The translations under genes were made by a program, and so were the position numbers. DNA of 50,232 bases, taken from positions 1 through 50,232 of the forward strand of contig CANPWV010000007.1 of assembly GCA_947585105.1 (NCBI GenBank). Direction: 5' to 3'. The notes beneath the pieces were generated by a model. It did no database searches. It saw only the letters and a program-made list of their open reading frames with translations, and was not told where the DNA came from. Positions 20,139 to 29,200 of the stretch are shown in pieces (within the stretch, counting starts at the first letter, position 1; each line of letters begins with the position of its first letter). This DNA is from an uncultured Clostridia bacterium (lineage in GTDB: Bacteria > Bacillota > Clostridia > TANB77 > CAG-508).

Positions 20139-20852
20139 TCACCCTACCATTTTCTCTTTCATATCATCTAAAATTCTCTTTTCTATTCTAGAAACCTGAA
20201 CTTGCGATATTCCTAATATTTTAGCAACTTGAACTTGAGTTTTTTCTTTAAAATATCTAAGCCTTATAATAGTTCTATCTCTAAAAGAAAGATTATTTAC
20301 CATATCATTTACAACTATTTTATCTACAATTTTATTTTGCTCATCATTTTTTCCAATTACTCTTTCAATTTTTTCTTCTTTTCCATTTTCTGAAAAGACT
20401 TCATTTATAGATTCAATTTGCCTCGAACTTTCTATTGCACCATATATATTTTTTTCACTCTCATTTAAAATATTTGCTAGCTCTTTAATTGTAACAGATT
20501 CGCCGTTTTTCAAATAATCTTTTTCAACTTCTTTTATTTTTATACTTAACTCCTTAACTTTTCTACTTATTTTTATCATTCCATCATCTCTAATAAATTT
20601 TTTTATTTCTCCCATTATGTATGGAACAGCAAAAGTTGAAAGTTTGTAGTCATAATCGATATTAAATCTTTTAACAGATTTTATAAAGCCAATACTTCCT
20701 ATTTGATATAAATCTTCTAAATCATAGCCTCTACAGAAAAAACGTTTAACAATAGACCAAATAAGTCCATTATTCTTCTTAATAAGAACATCTAAACTAT
20801 CTTGATTTCCAGCTTGTACCTCTCTTATCAATTCTTTTTCTTCTGTTCTCAT
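20139..20852 (-). CDS. sigF: Sporulation sigma factor F
   Basis: SigF (237 aa) is the first forespore sigma factor. Region 2 is clear (YDLEDLYQIGSIGFIKSVKR and KLSTFAVPYIMGEIKKFIRD), and region 4 ends with TQVQVAKILGISQVQVSRIE. The gene order spoIIAA-spoIIAB-sigF makes the assignment firm. It is held inactive by SpoIIAB until SpoIIAA is dephosphorylated after polar division. The gene has no zero-frame CGG, unlike sigG, which has two. Confidence 0.97.
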   Translation of the reverse strand: MRTEEKELIREVQAGNQDSLDVLIKKNNGLIWSIVKRFFCRGYDLEDLYQIGSIGFIKSVKRFNIDYDYKLSTFAVPYIMGEIKKFIRDDGMIKISRKVKELSIKIKEVEKDYLKNGESVTIKELANILNESEKNIYGAIESSRQIESINEVFSENGKEEKIERVIGKNDEQNKIVDKIVVNDMVNNLSFRDRTIIRLRYFKEKTQVQVAKILGISQVQVSRIEKRILDDMKEKMVG

Positions 20853-20857
20853 TTTCT

Positions 20858-21304
20858 TTAGTTTGCCTCCAATTCCTTTGTTTTTATTAATTTTTTCATA
20901 TAGACTTTTGTTCCTAGTCCAACAACTGACTCTACTTTTAATTCGTCCATAAAATTTTCCATAATAGTAAAGCCCATTCCAGAACGTTCTAAACTGCTTT
21001 TTGTAGTAAACAAAGGTGCTCTCGCCTCCTCAACATTTTCTATTCCACTTCCTGTATCAATTACTTCTATTTCAATTTCATTTTCATATAATCTACTATG
21101 TATTTTAATTATTCCATCTTTTCCGTTATACGCGTGAATTATAGAGTTTGTCACAGCTTCTGATACAGAAGTTTTTATATCAGCTAATTCTTCAATTGTA
21201 GGATCTAATTGTGAAGCAAAAGCAGCAACTGAAATTCTTGCAAAAGCTTCATTTGCAGACCTACTCGAAAATTCTAATTTCATTTCATTTTTAACATTGT
21301 CCAT
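20858..21304 (-). CDS. spoIIAB: SpoIIAB anti-sigma F factor, serine kinase
   Basis: 148 aa from ATG 21304, one base after the spoIIAA stop; an upstream in-frame ATG at 21370 would lie inside spoIIAA and adds a non-family sequence. The GHKL kinase boxes are visible: SVSEAVTNSIIHAY (N box), VIDTGSGIENVEEA (G1) and ERSGMGFTIMENFMD (G2). It binds SigF and phosphorylates SpoIIAA. Confidence 0.97.
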   Translation of the reverse strand: MDNVKNEMKLEFSSRSANEAFARISVAAFASQLDPTIEELADIKTSVSEAVTNSIIHAYNGKDGIIKIHSRLYENEIEIEVIDTGSGIENVEEARAPLFTTKSSLERSGMGFTIMENFMDELKVESVVGLGTKVYMKKLIKTKELEAN

Positions 21305-21305
21305 T

Positions 21306-21635
21306 TTAAATAACCTCTTCTTTCTTGTTTTCTTTAAAATCAATAATTTTAGGAAGTCCAGCCATTTCAAAAATTTTCATTAATTTATCACTTGAATTTT
21401 CAATTTCTAAACTTCCTCCATAACTTTTAGCAACCTTAAATCTTCCTATTATAAGGCCAATTCCCGCACTATCCATAAACTTTACTTTTTCTAAATCAAT
21501 AACAACTTTTTTTGGTCTAAACCTTGAAATTTCATAGTCTAATCTTGTTCTTATAATTGATGAAGTATGATGGTCTATCTCTTCTGTCAAGTAGACTTTC
21601 AAAGTTTTCTCGTCAATGTAATGATCAATTTTCAT
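21306..21635 (-). CDS. spoIIAA: SpoIIAA anti-anti-sigma factor
   Basis: 109-aa STAS-domain protein. The phosphorylated serine lies in the typical KFMDSAGIGLIIGRF motif at about residue 57. Dephosphorylated SpoIIAA captures SpoIIAB and frees SigF. First gene of the spoIIA operon; a GGAGGG ribosome binding site precedes the ATG. Confidence 0.96.
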   Translation of the reverse strand: MKIDHYIDEKTLKVYLTEEIDHHTSSIIRTRLDYEISRFRPKKVVIDLEKVKFMDSAGIGLIIGRFKVAKSYGGSLEIENSSDKLMKIFEMAGLPKIIDFKENKKEEVI

Positions 21636-21672
21636 ATTTTCCCTCCTTTTGTAAAATACGCTAAGACATAAA

Positions 21673-21708
21673 AAAAGGAGAAAGCCTTATTCAAAACTTT
21701 CTCCTTTT
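21673..21708 (-). terminator. Terminator between the prepilin-like gene and spoIIAA
   Basis: AAAAGGAGAAAG (21673-21684) pairs perfectly with CTTTCTCCTTTT (21697-21708), 12 bp with a 12-base loop and T residues following on the minus strand. It separates the LamG gene from the spoIIA operon. Confidence 0.85.
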
Positions 21709-21811
21709 TATTACTACATTTATTTTGTCCAAGCTAATATATTATTCGCTTTTCTCTACTCCTTTTCCCCCAATAAAAAACCACTACTTTTGTCGAAACA
21801 AAAATTTCTCG

Positions 21812-23164
21812 TTATTCATTTTCTGACTCATCAGCCACAAGTTTATTATGTGCAGCGACTGTATCATTATAACTTTGTTCAATTTCTGTATCTGATAAGC
21901 TCTTATTATATAGACGAAGTGCATAACAATCTAATTTACAAAATAAATCAGCGCACCCACCATAATCCATAACCATACCTAAAGAAAAAAAATTAATTCT
22001 TGTTAGATCATTTTCACAAAAATAATTCCAACCTTTTACATTGTACCCAAAATCATCTAATTTTTTATTATTGGCATAAAAAGAACACTTATAATATTCT
22101 TCATCTCCATTAGTCTTAAAAATTTTAGAAGTATCTAAAGTTATAGTTAAATAAATTAATGTACCATTCTCCAAATCTAAGTCAATTCCATAGTCAGAAA
22201 GTTCCAGATATTGATTATACATATAATTTTCATCGCTCAATTCTGATTCAAATCCTCCAGTTCCCGTCCTCCACATAATTGTATCTGGATATCCATTATT
22301 ATCTCCAACTATAAAACTCATTGGAAAACCTTCAACCTTTTCAGGTTCACCAGCTCCAAAAAGCCCAGACCATTTTAAACCATTATCTTTTGAAGAATTA
22401 GAAAATCTCATTTTTCCATTAGATAAGACCCCATAAAATTCAAAAGTAAATCCATTATTCTTTAATATTTCTTTTTTACTTTCATTACTATAATTTACTT
22501 TTGCATAATCGTCTATTCCATCAAACTTAAATGATGTTTTTGTTACTCCACTTGTTGTTCCATTCCAGTCAAAATTTACTAATTCAGAATTTTCATCTAA
22601 TAAACTTTCAAATGACTCTTTTGTTACTTCTCCCTCTTCATTTTTAGCCATATCTATTAAATTAGAATCCAAATTAAAAATTAAATTTGTCTTTGCTACT
22701 TGATTCTCAACATCTTCAGCTGATAATTTACTATATTTTCCTTCTTCTAATTCTATTGTTTCTCCAGTATTATAATTTATTAACCAACTTTGTTTTGCTT
22801 TTCCATAGCCTTCTATTTCATTTCCTTTTTCTAATAAATACCAACCATTATCATAATTTTTTCCATCAACAGTTACAACGCCCCATTCTGTTGTATTACC
22901 TAATGTTCTTTTTGATAAAGCTTTTCCTAAATATTTACTTTTTGGAACTTCTTCACCTGTTAAAATATCTACTTGAACATCTGAAATTGCAAATTCTATT
23001 GCTTCCTTTTCACTAGCAGAAGTTGTTTTTTTACTAGCATTTTGAGCTTGTGTTAAAACTCCATTATCTCCTACAACTAAAGATATTGACACACCTGCCA
23101 AAATTAGTAAAACTATGATTGTTATTATTAAAGCTATTAAAGTTATTCCTTTTTGATTTTTCAT
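21812..23164 (-). CDS. Prepilin-like surface protein with a LamG-type domain
   Basis: 450 aa. The N-terminus MKNQKGITLIALIITIIVLL is a type IV prepilin-like leader cleaved after Gly, although the usual Glu at +5 of mature pilins is Ala. A pseudopilin-like region follows (VGDNGVLTQAQNASKKTTSA...EAIEFAISDVQVDIL). The C-terminal half (about residues 180-435) looks like a concanavalin/LamG beta sandwich (FKFDGIDDYAKV, FTFEFYGVLS, LYLTITLDTSK-like repeats, YALRLYNKSLSDTEI). Such modular proteins are common in gut Clostridia and are probably carbohydrate-binding surface proteins. No partner pilus gene is nearby. Domain identity is from pattern only. Confidence 0.75.
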   Translation of the reverse strand: MKNQKGITLIALIITIIVLLILAGVSISLVVGDNGVLTQAQNASKKTTSASEKEAIEFAISDVQVDILTGEEVPKSKYLGKALSKRTLGNTTEWGVVTVDGKNYDNGWYLLEKGNEIEGYGKAKQSWLINYNTGETIELEEGKYSKLSAEDVENQVAKTNLIFNLDSNLIDMAKNEEGEVTKESFESLLDENSELVNFDWNGTTSGVTKTSFKFDGIDDYAKVNYSNESKKEILKNNGFTFEFYGVLSNGKMRFSNSSKDNGLKWSGLFGAGEPEKVEGFPMSFIVGDNNGYPDTIMWRTGTGGFESELSDENYMYNQYLELSDYGIDLDLENGTLIYLTITLDTSKIFKTNGDEEYYKCSFYANNKKLDDFGYNVKGWNYFCENDLTRINFFSLGMVMDYGGCADLFCKLDCYALRLYNKSLSDTEIEQSYNDTVAAHNKLVADESENE

Positions 23165-23199
23165 TGTTAAACCATCCTTTCTTTCGTAAAAATATATAT

Positions 23200-23232
23200 A
23201 AAAAATATAACTGTTTTTCAGTTATATTTTTT
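23200..23232 (-). repeat. Perfect 14-bp inverted repeat in the prepilin leader
   Basis: AAAAAATATAACTG (23200-23213) and CAGTTATATTTTTT (23219-23232) flank a five-base loop. It overlaps the end of the -10 box of the prepilin gene promoter and lies between that gene and a divergent ribbon-helix-helix gene. It may act as an operator or as a 5'-UTR hairpin or attenuator. Confidence 0.75.
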
Positions 23233-23258
23233 ATATCACATTTCAATTAAAATGTCTA
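23230..23258 (-). promoter_or_regulatory. Putative SigA promoter of the prepilin-like gene
   Basis: TAGACA (23258-23253) and TATAAA (23235-23230) on the minus strand with 17-base spacing, about 66 bases upstream of the start codon. Confidence 0.55.
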
Positions 23259-23297
23259 TATAAAATTTGTATAAAAATAAAAAAATCGGAGGTAATT

Positions 23298-23486
23298 ATG
23301 GAAAAATTTGTAATGAAAAAATCAGCAGAAGCTAATATTTATAAATCTATAAGATTTCCAGTAGAAATTAATGAAGCTATAAATGATATAGTAAATAAAG
23401 CAAATGAAGGAAAAAATAAAAAAGAATATAGTTTTAATGGATTTGTAATTTCAGCTTGTGAATTTGCTCTAAAACATATGAAATAA
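23298..23486 (+). CDS. Small ribbon-helix-helix-like protein
   Basis: 62 aa preceded by a strong GGAGG site. MKKSAEANIYKSIRFPVEIN followed by EAINDIVNKANE has the basic strand plus two-helix pattern of Arc/MetJ-type DNA-binding proteins (YlcI/YnfO-like). It is transcribed divergently from the prepilin-like gene and is separated from it by a perfect inverted repeat, so it could regulate that gene; this is inference. Confidence 0.65.
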   Translation: MEKFVMKKSAEANIYKSIRFPVEINEAINDIVNKANEGKNKKEYSFNGFVISACEFALKHMK

Positions 23487-23491
23487 AAAAT

Positions 23492-23528
23492 AAATAACCC
23501 AGTAAATTAACTATTTACTAGGTTATTT
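23492..23528. terminator. Bidirectional terminator between the small RHH gene and hepT
   Basis: AAATAACC-C-AGTAAA (23492-23506) pairs with TTTACT-A-GGTTATTT (23514-23528), with A/T-rich flanks on both sides. It serves the convergent genes on either side. Confidence 0.8.
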
Positions 23529-23547
23529 ATTTTAAATATTTAAAAAT

Positions 23548-23913
23548 CTATATAATATCTCCAAGCTCTTTTTTTATGAATTGATTTAACTTTGGTACAT
23601 CTTGAATTGCTGTATTAAATATTATATCTAAATCCATATTACCATAATGATGAGCAAACATTTCTCTCATTTTAATAATATTTTTCCATGGAATTTGATT
23701 TTCTGTTTCTTCAATATATTCTTTATAGTTTTTGCTTAGCTCTTTAGTTAGTTCACCTATTTGAAATATTTTCATTGACACAGAATCTCTAAAAATATTG
23801 TTGTTTTTAAAAGTATCAATTTGCGTACCAAAAAAATTGAAATTTTCTTCTATTTCTACGCAATATTTTTGTATATGTAATAATATAGTTGTTTTTCTAT
23901 CAAAATTAGTCAT
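23548..23913 (-). CDS. hepT: HepT-like HEPN toxin
   Basis: 121-aa HEPN-domain protein. The catalytic R-x4-H pattern is seen as KMREMFAHHYGNMD (about residues 86-99). HepT RNases are neutralised by MntA nucleotidyltransferases, which AMPylate a tyrosine near the R-x4-H motif; here a Tyr follows directly (HHYG). The gene overlaps the upstream mntA by eight bases, the typical order antitoxin-toxin. Confidence 0.88.
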   Translation of the reverse strand: MTNFDRKTTILLHIQKYCVEIEENFNFFGTQIDTFKNNNIFRDSVSMKIFQIGELTKELSKNYKEYIEETENQIPWKNIIKMREMFAHHYGNMDLDIIFNTAIQDVPKLNQFIKKELGDII

Positions 23914-24253
23914 ACAATAACCTCCTATCTTTTTTTACTTGATTAAAAAACAAATCTTTTGCAAGTTTCCCATATTTATTTTCTTTCACCGTGTCATCTA
24001 AATAAGTTTCCTCGATAATTACATCAACATTTTTGTTTAACGCTTTTTTTAATTCAGTTTCAAATTCAGCCAAATTTAATAATGTAGCAATTTTAGAACC
24101 TTCTTTTATTATCATTATATCTATATCTGAATCTGAATTAGCTTCTCCTCTAGCATAAGAACCAAATAAATAAGCTTTTTTTATATCGTATTTTTCAAAT
24201 ACTGATTTTGTAATTAATTTTATTTCATCAAATGTATATATTTTTGATTCCAT
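23906..24253 (-). CDS. mntA: MntA-like minimal nucleotidyltransferase antitoxin
   Basis: 115 aa with the nucleotidyltransferase motif AYLFGSYARGEANSDSDIDI (GS-x10-D-x-D), the hallmark of MntA. It would transfer AMP to HepT and silence it. It forms an overlapping pair with hepT downstream. Confidence 0.88.
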   Translation of the reverse strand: MESKIYTFDEIKLITKSVFEKYDIKKAYLFGSYARGEANSDSDIDIMIIKEGSKIATLLNLAEFETELKKALNKNVDVIIEETYLDDTVKENKYGKLAKDLFFNQVKKDRRLLYD

Positions 24254-24372
24254 ATTATTAGAGATCCTTTCGTTAAAATTATTGATTTTACCTAAACTTT
24301 TATTTTTCTTTAATCATTATAATATATATTTTTTTAATTGTCTATTAATTTTCAGAAAATTAATCTAAAAAC

Positions 24373-24395
24373 CCCTAGCAAATTAATTGCTAGGG
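24373..24395 (-). terminator. Terminator after hpf
   Basis: CCCTAGCAA (24373-24381) pairs with TTGCTAGGG (24387-24395); on the minus strand it is followed by GTTTTTAG. It lies about ten bases downstream of the hpf stop. Confidence 0.88.
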
Positions 24396-24408
24396 ATTTA
24401 TTTTTGTT

Positions 24409-24945
24409 TTACGCTTCTGGTTCTACTACACCGAAATTTTTTCCGTCATTTAATTTATAAATAACACAAACTTTTCCAGTTAAACTATCTACAAATGGTA
24501 AGAATAAATTATTTTGTTTTCCTTTTAATTCTATTTTTGCATCTTCAATAGACATTGGCTTTATATCATAATATAAAGTTTTTAAAACTTCATCTTCAAG
24601 TCCAATCTCTTCTTCACCTGAAAAAGTGATTTGTTTAATTGAATTATCTTTTTGCATTCTTTCTTTTTTAGTTTTTACTTTTCTTATTTGTCCTTCAATT
24701 ATATCTATATCTTTATCAATTGAAGCATATAAATCTTTTTCCTCTGTTACAGCTTTAAAATTGCTTCCAGCTACTGTAATATACATTTCAGCAATTTGAT
24801 TATTTCTCTCAGCTTTTGTCTTTACATTTACTAAAATTTCTTCGTCTCCAAAATATTTTTCAACTCTAGTTAATTTTTCTTCAATGTAATTTTTAATAGC
24901 ATCTGTAACTTTTAGCTCCTTGTCTGTTATTGTTAGATTTATCAT
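24409..24945 (-). CDS. hpf: Long-form ribosome hibernation promoting factor
   Basis: 178 aa. The N-terminal RaiA/YfiA domain (MINLTITDKELKVTDAIKNY, then IEEKLTRVEKYF) is followed by a linker and the C-terminal dimerisation domain (YYDIKPMSIEDAKIELKGKQ, then NNLFLPFVDSLTGKVCVIYK), so this is the long form that makes 100S ribosome dimers on its own. It follows ppaC with a 76-base gap. A structured RNA candidate lies upstream of ppaC. Confidence 0.95.
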   Translation of the reverse strand: MINLTITDKELKVTDAIKNYIEEKLTRVEKYFGDEEILVNVKTKAERNNQIAEMYITVAGSNFKAVTEEKDLYASIDKDIDIIEGQIRKVKTKKERMQKDNSIKQITFSGEEEIGLEDEVLKTLYYDIKPMSIEDAKIELKGKQNNLFLPFVDSLTGKVCVIYKLNDGKNFGVVEPEA

Positions 24946-25021
24946 AATAATCGCTCCCTTCTATTTTTATTATAGCTAATTACATTCTATCAATAAGTCT
25001 AAATAATTTCAAGCCTAATTT

Positions 25022-25945
25022 TTAAGCGTTTTCTGTCATAACTGGTATAACTTGCTTCTTTCTAGATACAACGCCTTTTAATAAAGCTGTATTATTTTCT
25101 AATTTTACACCATAAGATTTTTCAACTAAATCAGCTCTTTTTCCTAGCGCAATAACTTGTGAGTTGCTGTTTACAATATCTGTAATCAATAACATAAATA
25201 AATCTAAACCTTTTGATTCAATTTGCTCAGTCATTCCAGCTTCTAATTTTTCTTTTAATTCCATAACATCTGGAATTGAAGCTGTATTTACTTGATTTAT
25301 AACAGTTTTAACGTCTTTCAAGCTTACTTGTTTTGCGTCTAAACTTAAAATCTCATCTATTGTAAATGAACTTAAATCTGTTCCAGCTTTTAACATTTCT
25401 AAACCATAGCTTTCACAGTCGATTCCAGCAATTTTTGATAATTCTTTTGCAATCTCAACATCTTCAGGTGTGCAAGTTGGAGACTTGAACAATAATGTAT
25501 CAGATATAATAGCTGATAACATTAATGTAGCATTTTTCTTATCAATTTCTACTCCATTTTCTTTATATAATTTATACATAACTGTTTCTGTACAACCAAC
25601 AGGCTCAGCTCTATAATATAAAGGATATGATGTTGAAAGCTTTAAGCAATGGTGATCAACAACTTTTAAGACATTTACTTTATCTATATTTGAAATTGTT
25701 TCTTCAGGATTATTGTGGTCTACTAATATAACATTTGAACCATCTGGAACTTCATTTTCTCCTAAAACTCTTGGTGCTTCAATTCCCAAATAATTCAAAA
25801 CATATTCTGTTTCTTTGTTTGGAGTACCAAGCGCACAACTTTCAACATTTCTTCCTAATTTTGTTTCTAAATTTGCCATAACTAAACTTGATGTAATACT
25901 GTCTGTATCTGGATTTTTATGTCCAAAAATATAAGTTTTTTCCAT
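25022..25945 (-). CDS. ppaC: Manganese-dependent inorganic pyrophosphatase
   Basis: 307 aa from ATG 25945 (AGGAGA upstream). Family II pyrophosphatase of the DHH superfamily: FGHKNPDTDSITSSLVMA at the N-terminus, a DHNNPEET element, KVVDHHCLKLS (DHH) and a C-terminal DHHA2 domain with the SRKKQ substrate-binding motif (VSRKKQVIPVMTE). There is no CBS/DRTGG insertion, so it should be the non-regulated form. It hydrolyses pyrophosphate in the cytoplasm. Confidence 0.96.
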   Translation of the reverse strand: MEKTYIFGHKNPDTDSITSSLVMANLETKLGRNVESCALGTPNKETEYVLNYLGIEAPRVLGENEVPDGSNVILVDHNNPEETISNIDKVNVLKVVDHHCLKLSTSYPLYYRAEPVGCTETVMYKLYKENGVEIDKKNATLMLSAIISDTLLFKSPTCTPEDVEIAKELSKIAGIDCESYGLEMLKAGTDLSSFTIDEILSLDAKQVSLKDVKTVINQVNTASIPDVMELKEKLEAGMTEQIESKGLDLFMLLITDIVNSNSQVIALGKRADLVEKSYGVKLENNTALLKGVVSRKKQVIPVMTENA

Positions 25946-25981
25946 ATTTTCTTCTCTCCTATTCATTTTAAAATTTATTAC

Positions 25982-26010
25982 ATAATATAACATTTTTCGT
26001 CATTTTTCAA
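25982..26010 (-). promoter_or_regulatory. Putative SigA promoter of ppaC-hpf
   Basis: TTGAAA (26010-26005) and TATTAT (25987-25982) on the minus strand with 17-base spacing, about 37 bases upstream of the ppaC start. Confidence 0.65.
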
Positions 26011-26050
26011 GTCAATTTATATGAAATGTTTGTGAATTTATAATTTAATA

Positions 26051-26199
26051 CAAGTAAATATATATGTTTGACCAAGCGACCGCTGTGGGGACCGCCGAGC
26101 TTACAAGCTATAAACTTTAAAGATTTTAGACTTCAAATCATTAAAGTTAATAGCTTGTGCGAAGGTGGGAGGAGTTGGGAAAACATATATATTTACTTG
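26051..26199 (+). ncRNA. Structured RNA candidate, possibly raiA-motif-like
   Basis: A 19-base perfect inverted repeat (26051-26069 with 26181-26199) closes a rod-like fold. Inside are CCAA/TTGG, CCGCC (26092-26096) with GGTGG (26164-26168), and a long apical hairpin: ACAAGCTAT/ATAGCTTGT plus AACTTTAA/TTAAAGTT (26103-26120 with 26141-26158). The unpaired parts are unusually G/C-rich for this genome (GCGACCGCTGTGGGGACCGC and GGGAGGAGTTGGG), as expected of conserved RNA sequence. The CCGCC/GGTGG pair needs a G-U pair on the plus strand but would be a mismatch on the minus strand, which favours plus. A third copy of CAAGTAAATAT (26250-26260) could compete for the closing stem. Position near hpf (raiA) suggests the raiA motif as a family to test; I cannot confirm it. 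No protein ORF fits this 317-base gap. Confidence 0.6.
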
Positions 26200-26262
26200 A
26201 TTCTAAAACATGTATTGAGCCGAGCATATTTTTTGAGATTATATATATACAAGTAAATATTT

Positions 26263-29200
26263 TTAAAATCCAATTTTGTTTTTAGATCTTTCTGGCTTGA
26301 TTTCGCTCGAAATATCTTCTTCTGTAATCAATTTTAAAACCTCTAAATTATTTTCGTCTTTCAATCTTTTTGCATGTTCAATAATAACTTTTTGAACCAT
26401 ATTATCAACAAAACGACCATTACCAAAATTTTCAATTTTCTTTGCTTCTTCTAATATTTTTCTAACTTTGTTTAAAGCCTTTTTGTCAACTTCTAATTCT
26501 TGGTCATGAACTTTCTTCTCGAAAATTTGAACAAGTTCATCTACTGTGTAATCTGTAAATGTAAGCTCAAAACCAATTCTTGATTTTAAACCAGGGTTTA
26601 AATCTCTAAATTGCATCATTTCTTCTGTATAGCCGGCAAAAATTACAATTAACCTTCCTTTGTAATCTTCCATAGCTTTAAGTAAAGTTGCAATTGCTTC
26701 AGCTGTATAACTAGCGTTTGTTCCTCTGTGTTCCATTAAAGAATAAGCCTCGTCTATGAATAAAACTCCATCTAAAGCTGATTCAATAACCGCTTGAGTT
26801 TTAGGTCCCGTCTGTCCTAACCATTCAGCAATTAAATCTTGACTTTGAACTTCAACAACTTTGTTTTTATTTATGTATCCAAGTGAATAATAAATGTTTG
26901 CTATTAGTCTTGCAACAGTAGTTTTTCCAGTTCCAGCGTTTCCTTTGAAAATCATGTGCATGTTAAAATCTGTCTTACGGTTTAATTTCTTGTTGAATTC
27001 AAGAACTGAAACAAATCCATCAATTACCTTTTTAATATCAGCTAAACCAATTAATGAATTTAACTCTTTTAAAATATCGTCAACTGTTTTATTCTTTTCA
27101 CTATTAGAACTTTCAGCATCTTCTACATCTTGAATAACAAGTTTTTTCAAATCTTTTTCTTCTTTGTTTTCAGAACAAGCATGAGCTAAAATTAACTTTT
27201 CTATTAAATTATCAACATATCTAGCGTTGCTAAAGTTTCTAGCAATTTTTGTTCTCTCTATATTTTTAGTAATTCTCTTTAAAGCATCATCTTCAATTGT
27301 ATAGCCTTTTTCGTCAAGTTTTCCTTTGAAAATTTGAACTAATTCATCTACTGAAAAATCATCAAATCCAATTTCAAAGCCCATTCTAGAAGATAAAGCT
27401 GGATATTTTGATAAAAATCCACTCATTTCTTTTATATCACCAGCAAGAATTACAACCAATCTGTCTTTATATCTATCAATATTTTCACAAAGTGTTGTAA
27501 CAGCTTCTAATGGAAAATCAGCGTTTCCTTTACTTGTCATGATTGTGTTTGCTTCATCGATTACTAAAACACCATCAATCGCGCTTTTAATAATTCTTCC
27601 TGTTTTTGGCGCTGTCTCTCCAAGATGACTTCCAATTAAGTCCTTTCCTGTAACTTCAATAACTTTATTTGTTTTTATAATTCCGATAGAATGTAAAATT
27701 TCAGCCATAATCTTAGTTACAGTAGTCTTTCCTGTTCCAACATTTCCTTTAAATATCATGTTGCAATTGATATTTGTTTCTTCACCAATTTTTCTTTGAT
27801 ATTCTACATATCTTAAGATTTCATTAACTTTTCCTTTAACTTCTGGAACACCAACTAATTTATTTAATTTTTCTAAAGCCTCTTCTAATTTTGGCGAATT
27901 AGTATTTATTTCAACATTTTCGGGCTCAATATTATCATTATCATATTCTGTTTTAAATTTATCAAAAATTATAGCTTCATAAGCTTTGTCAATAAATTCC
28001 GCTTCATTTTGAGTTCCGGCTTTATAATTTTTATCAACATATTCGCTAATTTTATTTTTAGCTGAATTAGATAAATTTCCAACTTTTTTAACTTTTTTAC
28101 AAATTTTATCTTTAACAATTTCAGCTTCATAATTTCCCGTATCTATTACGTGATTGAACATTCCAGTTACAGAATCATACTTTTTAATTAATTTTTCTAA
28201 GACTTTTCTGTCTCCACTAAAAAGCGTAATTGTTCTTCTGTTTCTGTCATAAAGTTTTCCTACCATTTGGAAGAAAGCTTCTAGCCTATATTCGTTGATA
28301 TTTATAGCTTTATCAATGTTTGCAAAAACAATAAAATCATTTTCATTATACATTCTCTCTAATTGAGAAATTACGTCAAAACTATCTTTTGACCTCATTA
28401 TAAATCTTTCAACATCAACATATGTAATATTTTTATTTGACAAATAATTATATGTCCTACAATATTTGTTTAAAATTGAAATAATATTGTCTAAAATCAA
28501 AGAATTATTTGTGTACACTAAGAAATTAAATTGTATGTAAGGGAGTTTTTGATTTTTGTCATAATTTCTAATATATGTTAAAACTTCTTTTATGTCTTTT
28601 GTTATATTTTCATTATTATCTAATGAAGTATCTAGTTTGTTCATATATTCCTTGTAGTAAGCAAGTTTAGAGATATTTTCAAATCTTCCAAGTTTCGGAT
28701 AAATTTTGTTAAATACAAGATGGTAATTAACTTTTGAATTATCACATAAATCTTTAATAGCTACAGCAAGCTCTACCGGATTATTTTCAAACATATATGA
28801 ATAATTATTAGAAATTTTAGGATCTGTTATATCAAAACTTCCACTAATTCCGCCATCTTCGTTAAAATAATCATTTAAATTATTTATAAATGAAATTTTC
28901 TTTACATCAAAATCAATTGTTTTATAATAAATTTTTCCTGAATCTCTTCCAGTGATTCTAACTGAATTTGTATCTAATAAAAATTCAGCTCCTCTTAAAT
29001 CAAGAGGTGTTTTACACAAATATAAAATCTTGTCAGCAATATTTGAAGCCTCTATATCATTAGCTTTTCCTTCATCTACAGGCTCTATAGCTTTCATTAA
29101 ATTATAGAAAAACATTGGCTCATTAAGATTACTGTCTCTTACGCATTTTTTAATATAGCCCAAAACTTTCATTGGACAACTTTTAAGTGGAATATTACAA

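Noticed and set aside
26068..26256. 62-aa ORF on the plus strand over the RNA candidate
   Set aside because: No ribosome binding site, no family resemblance, and the sequence is explained by RNA stems.
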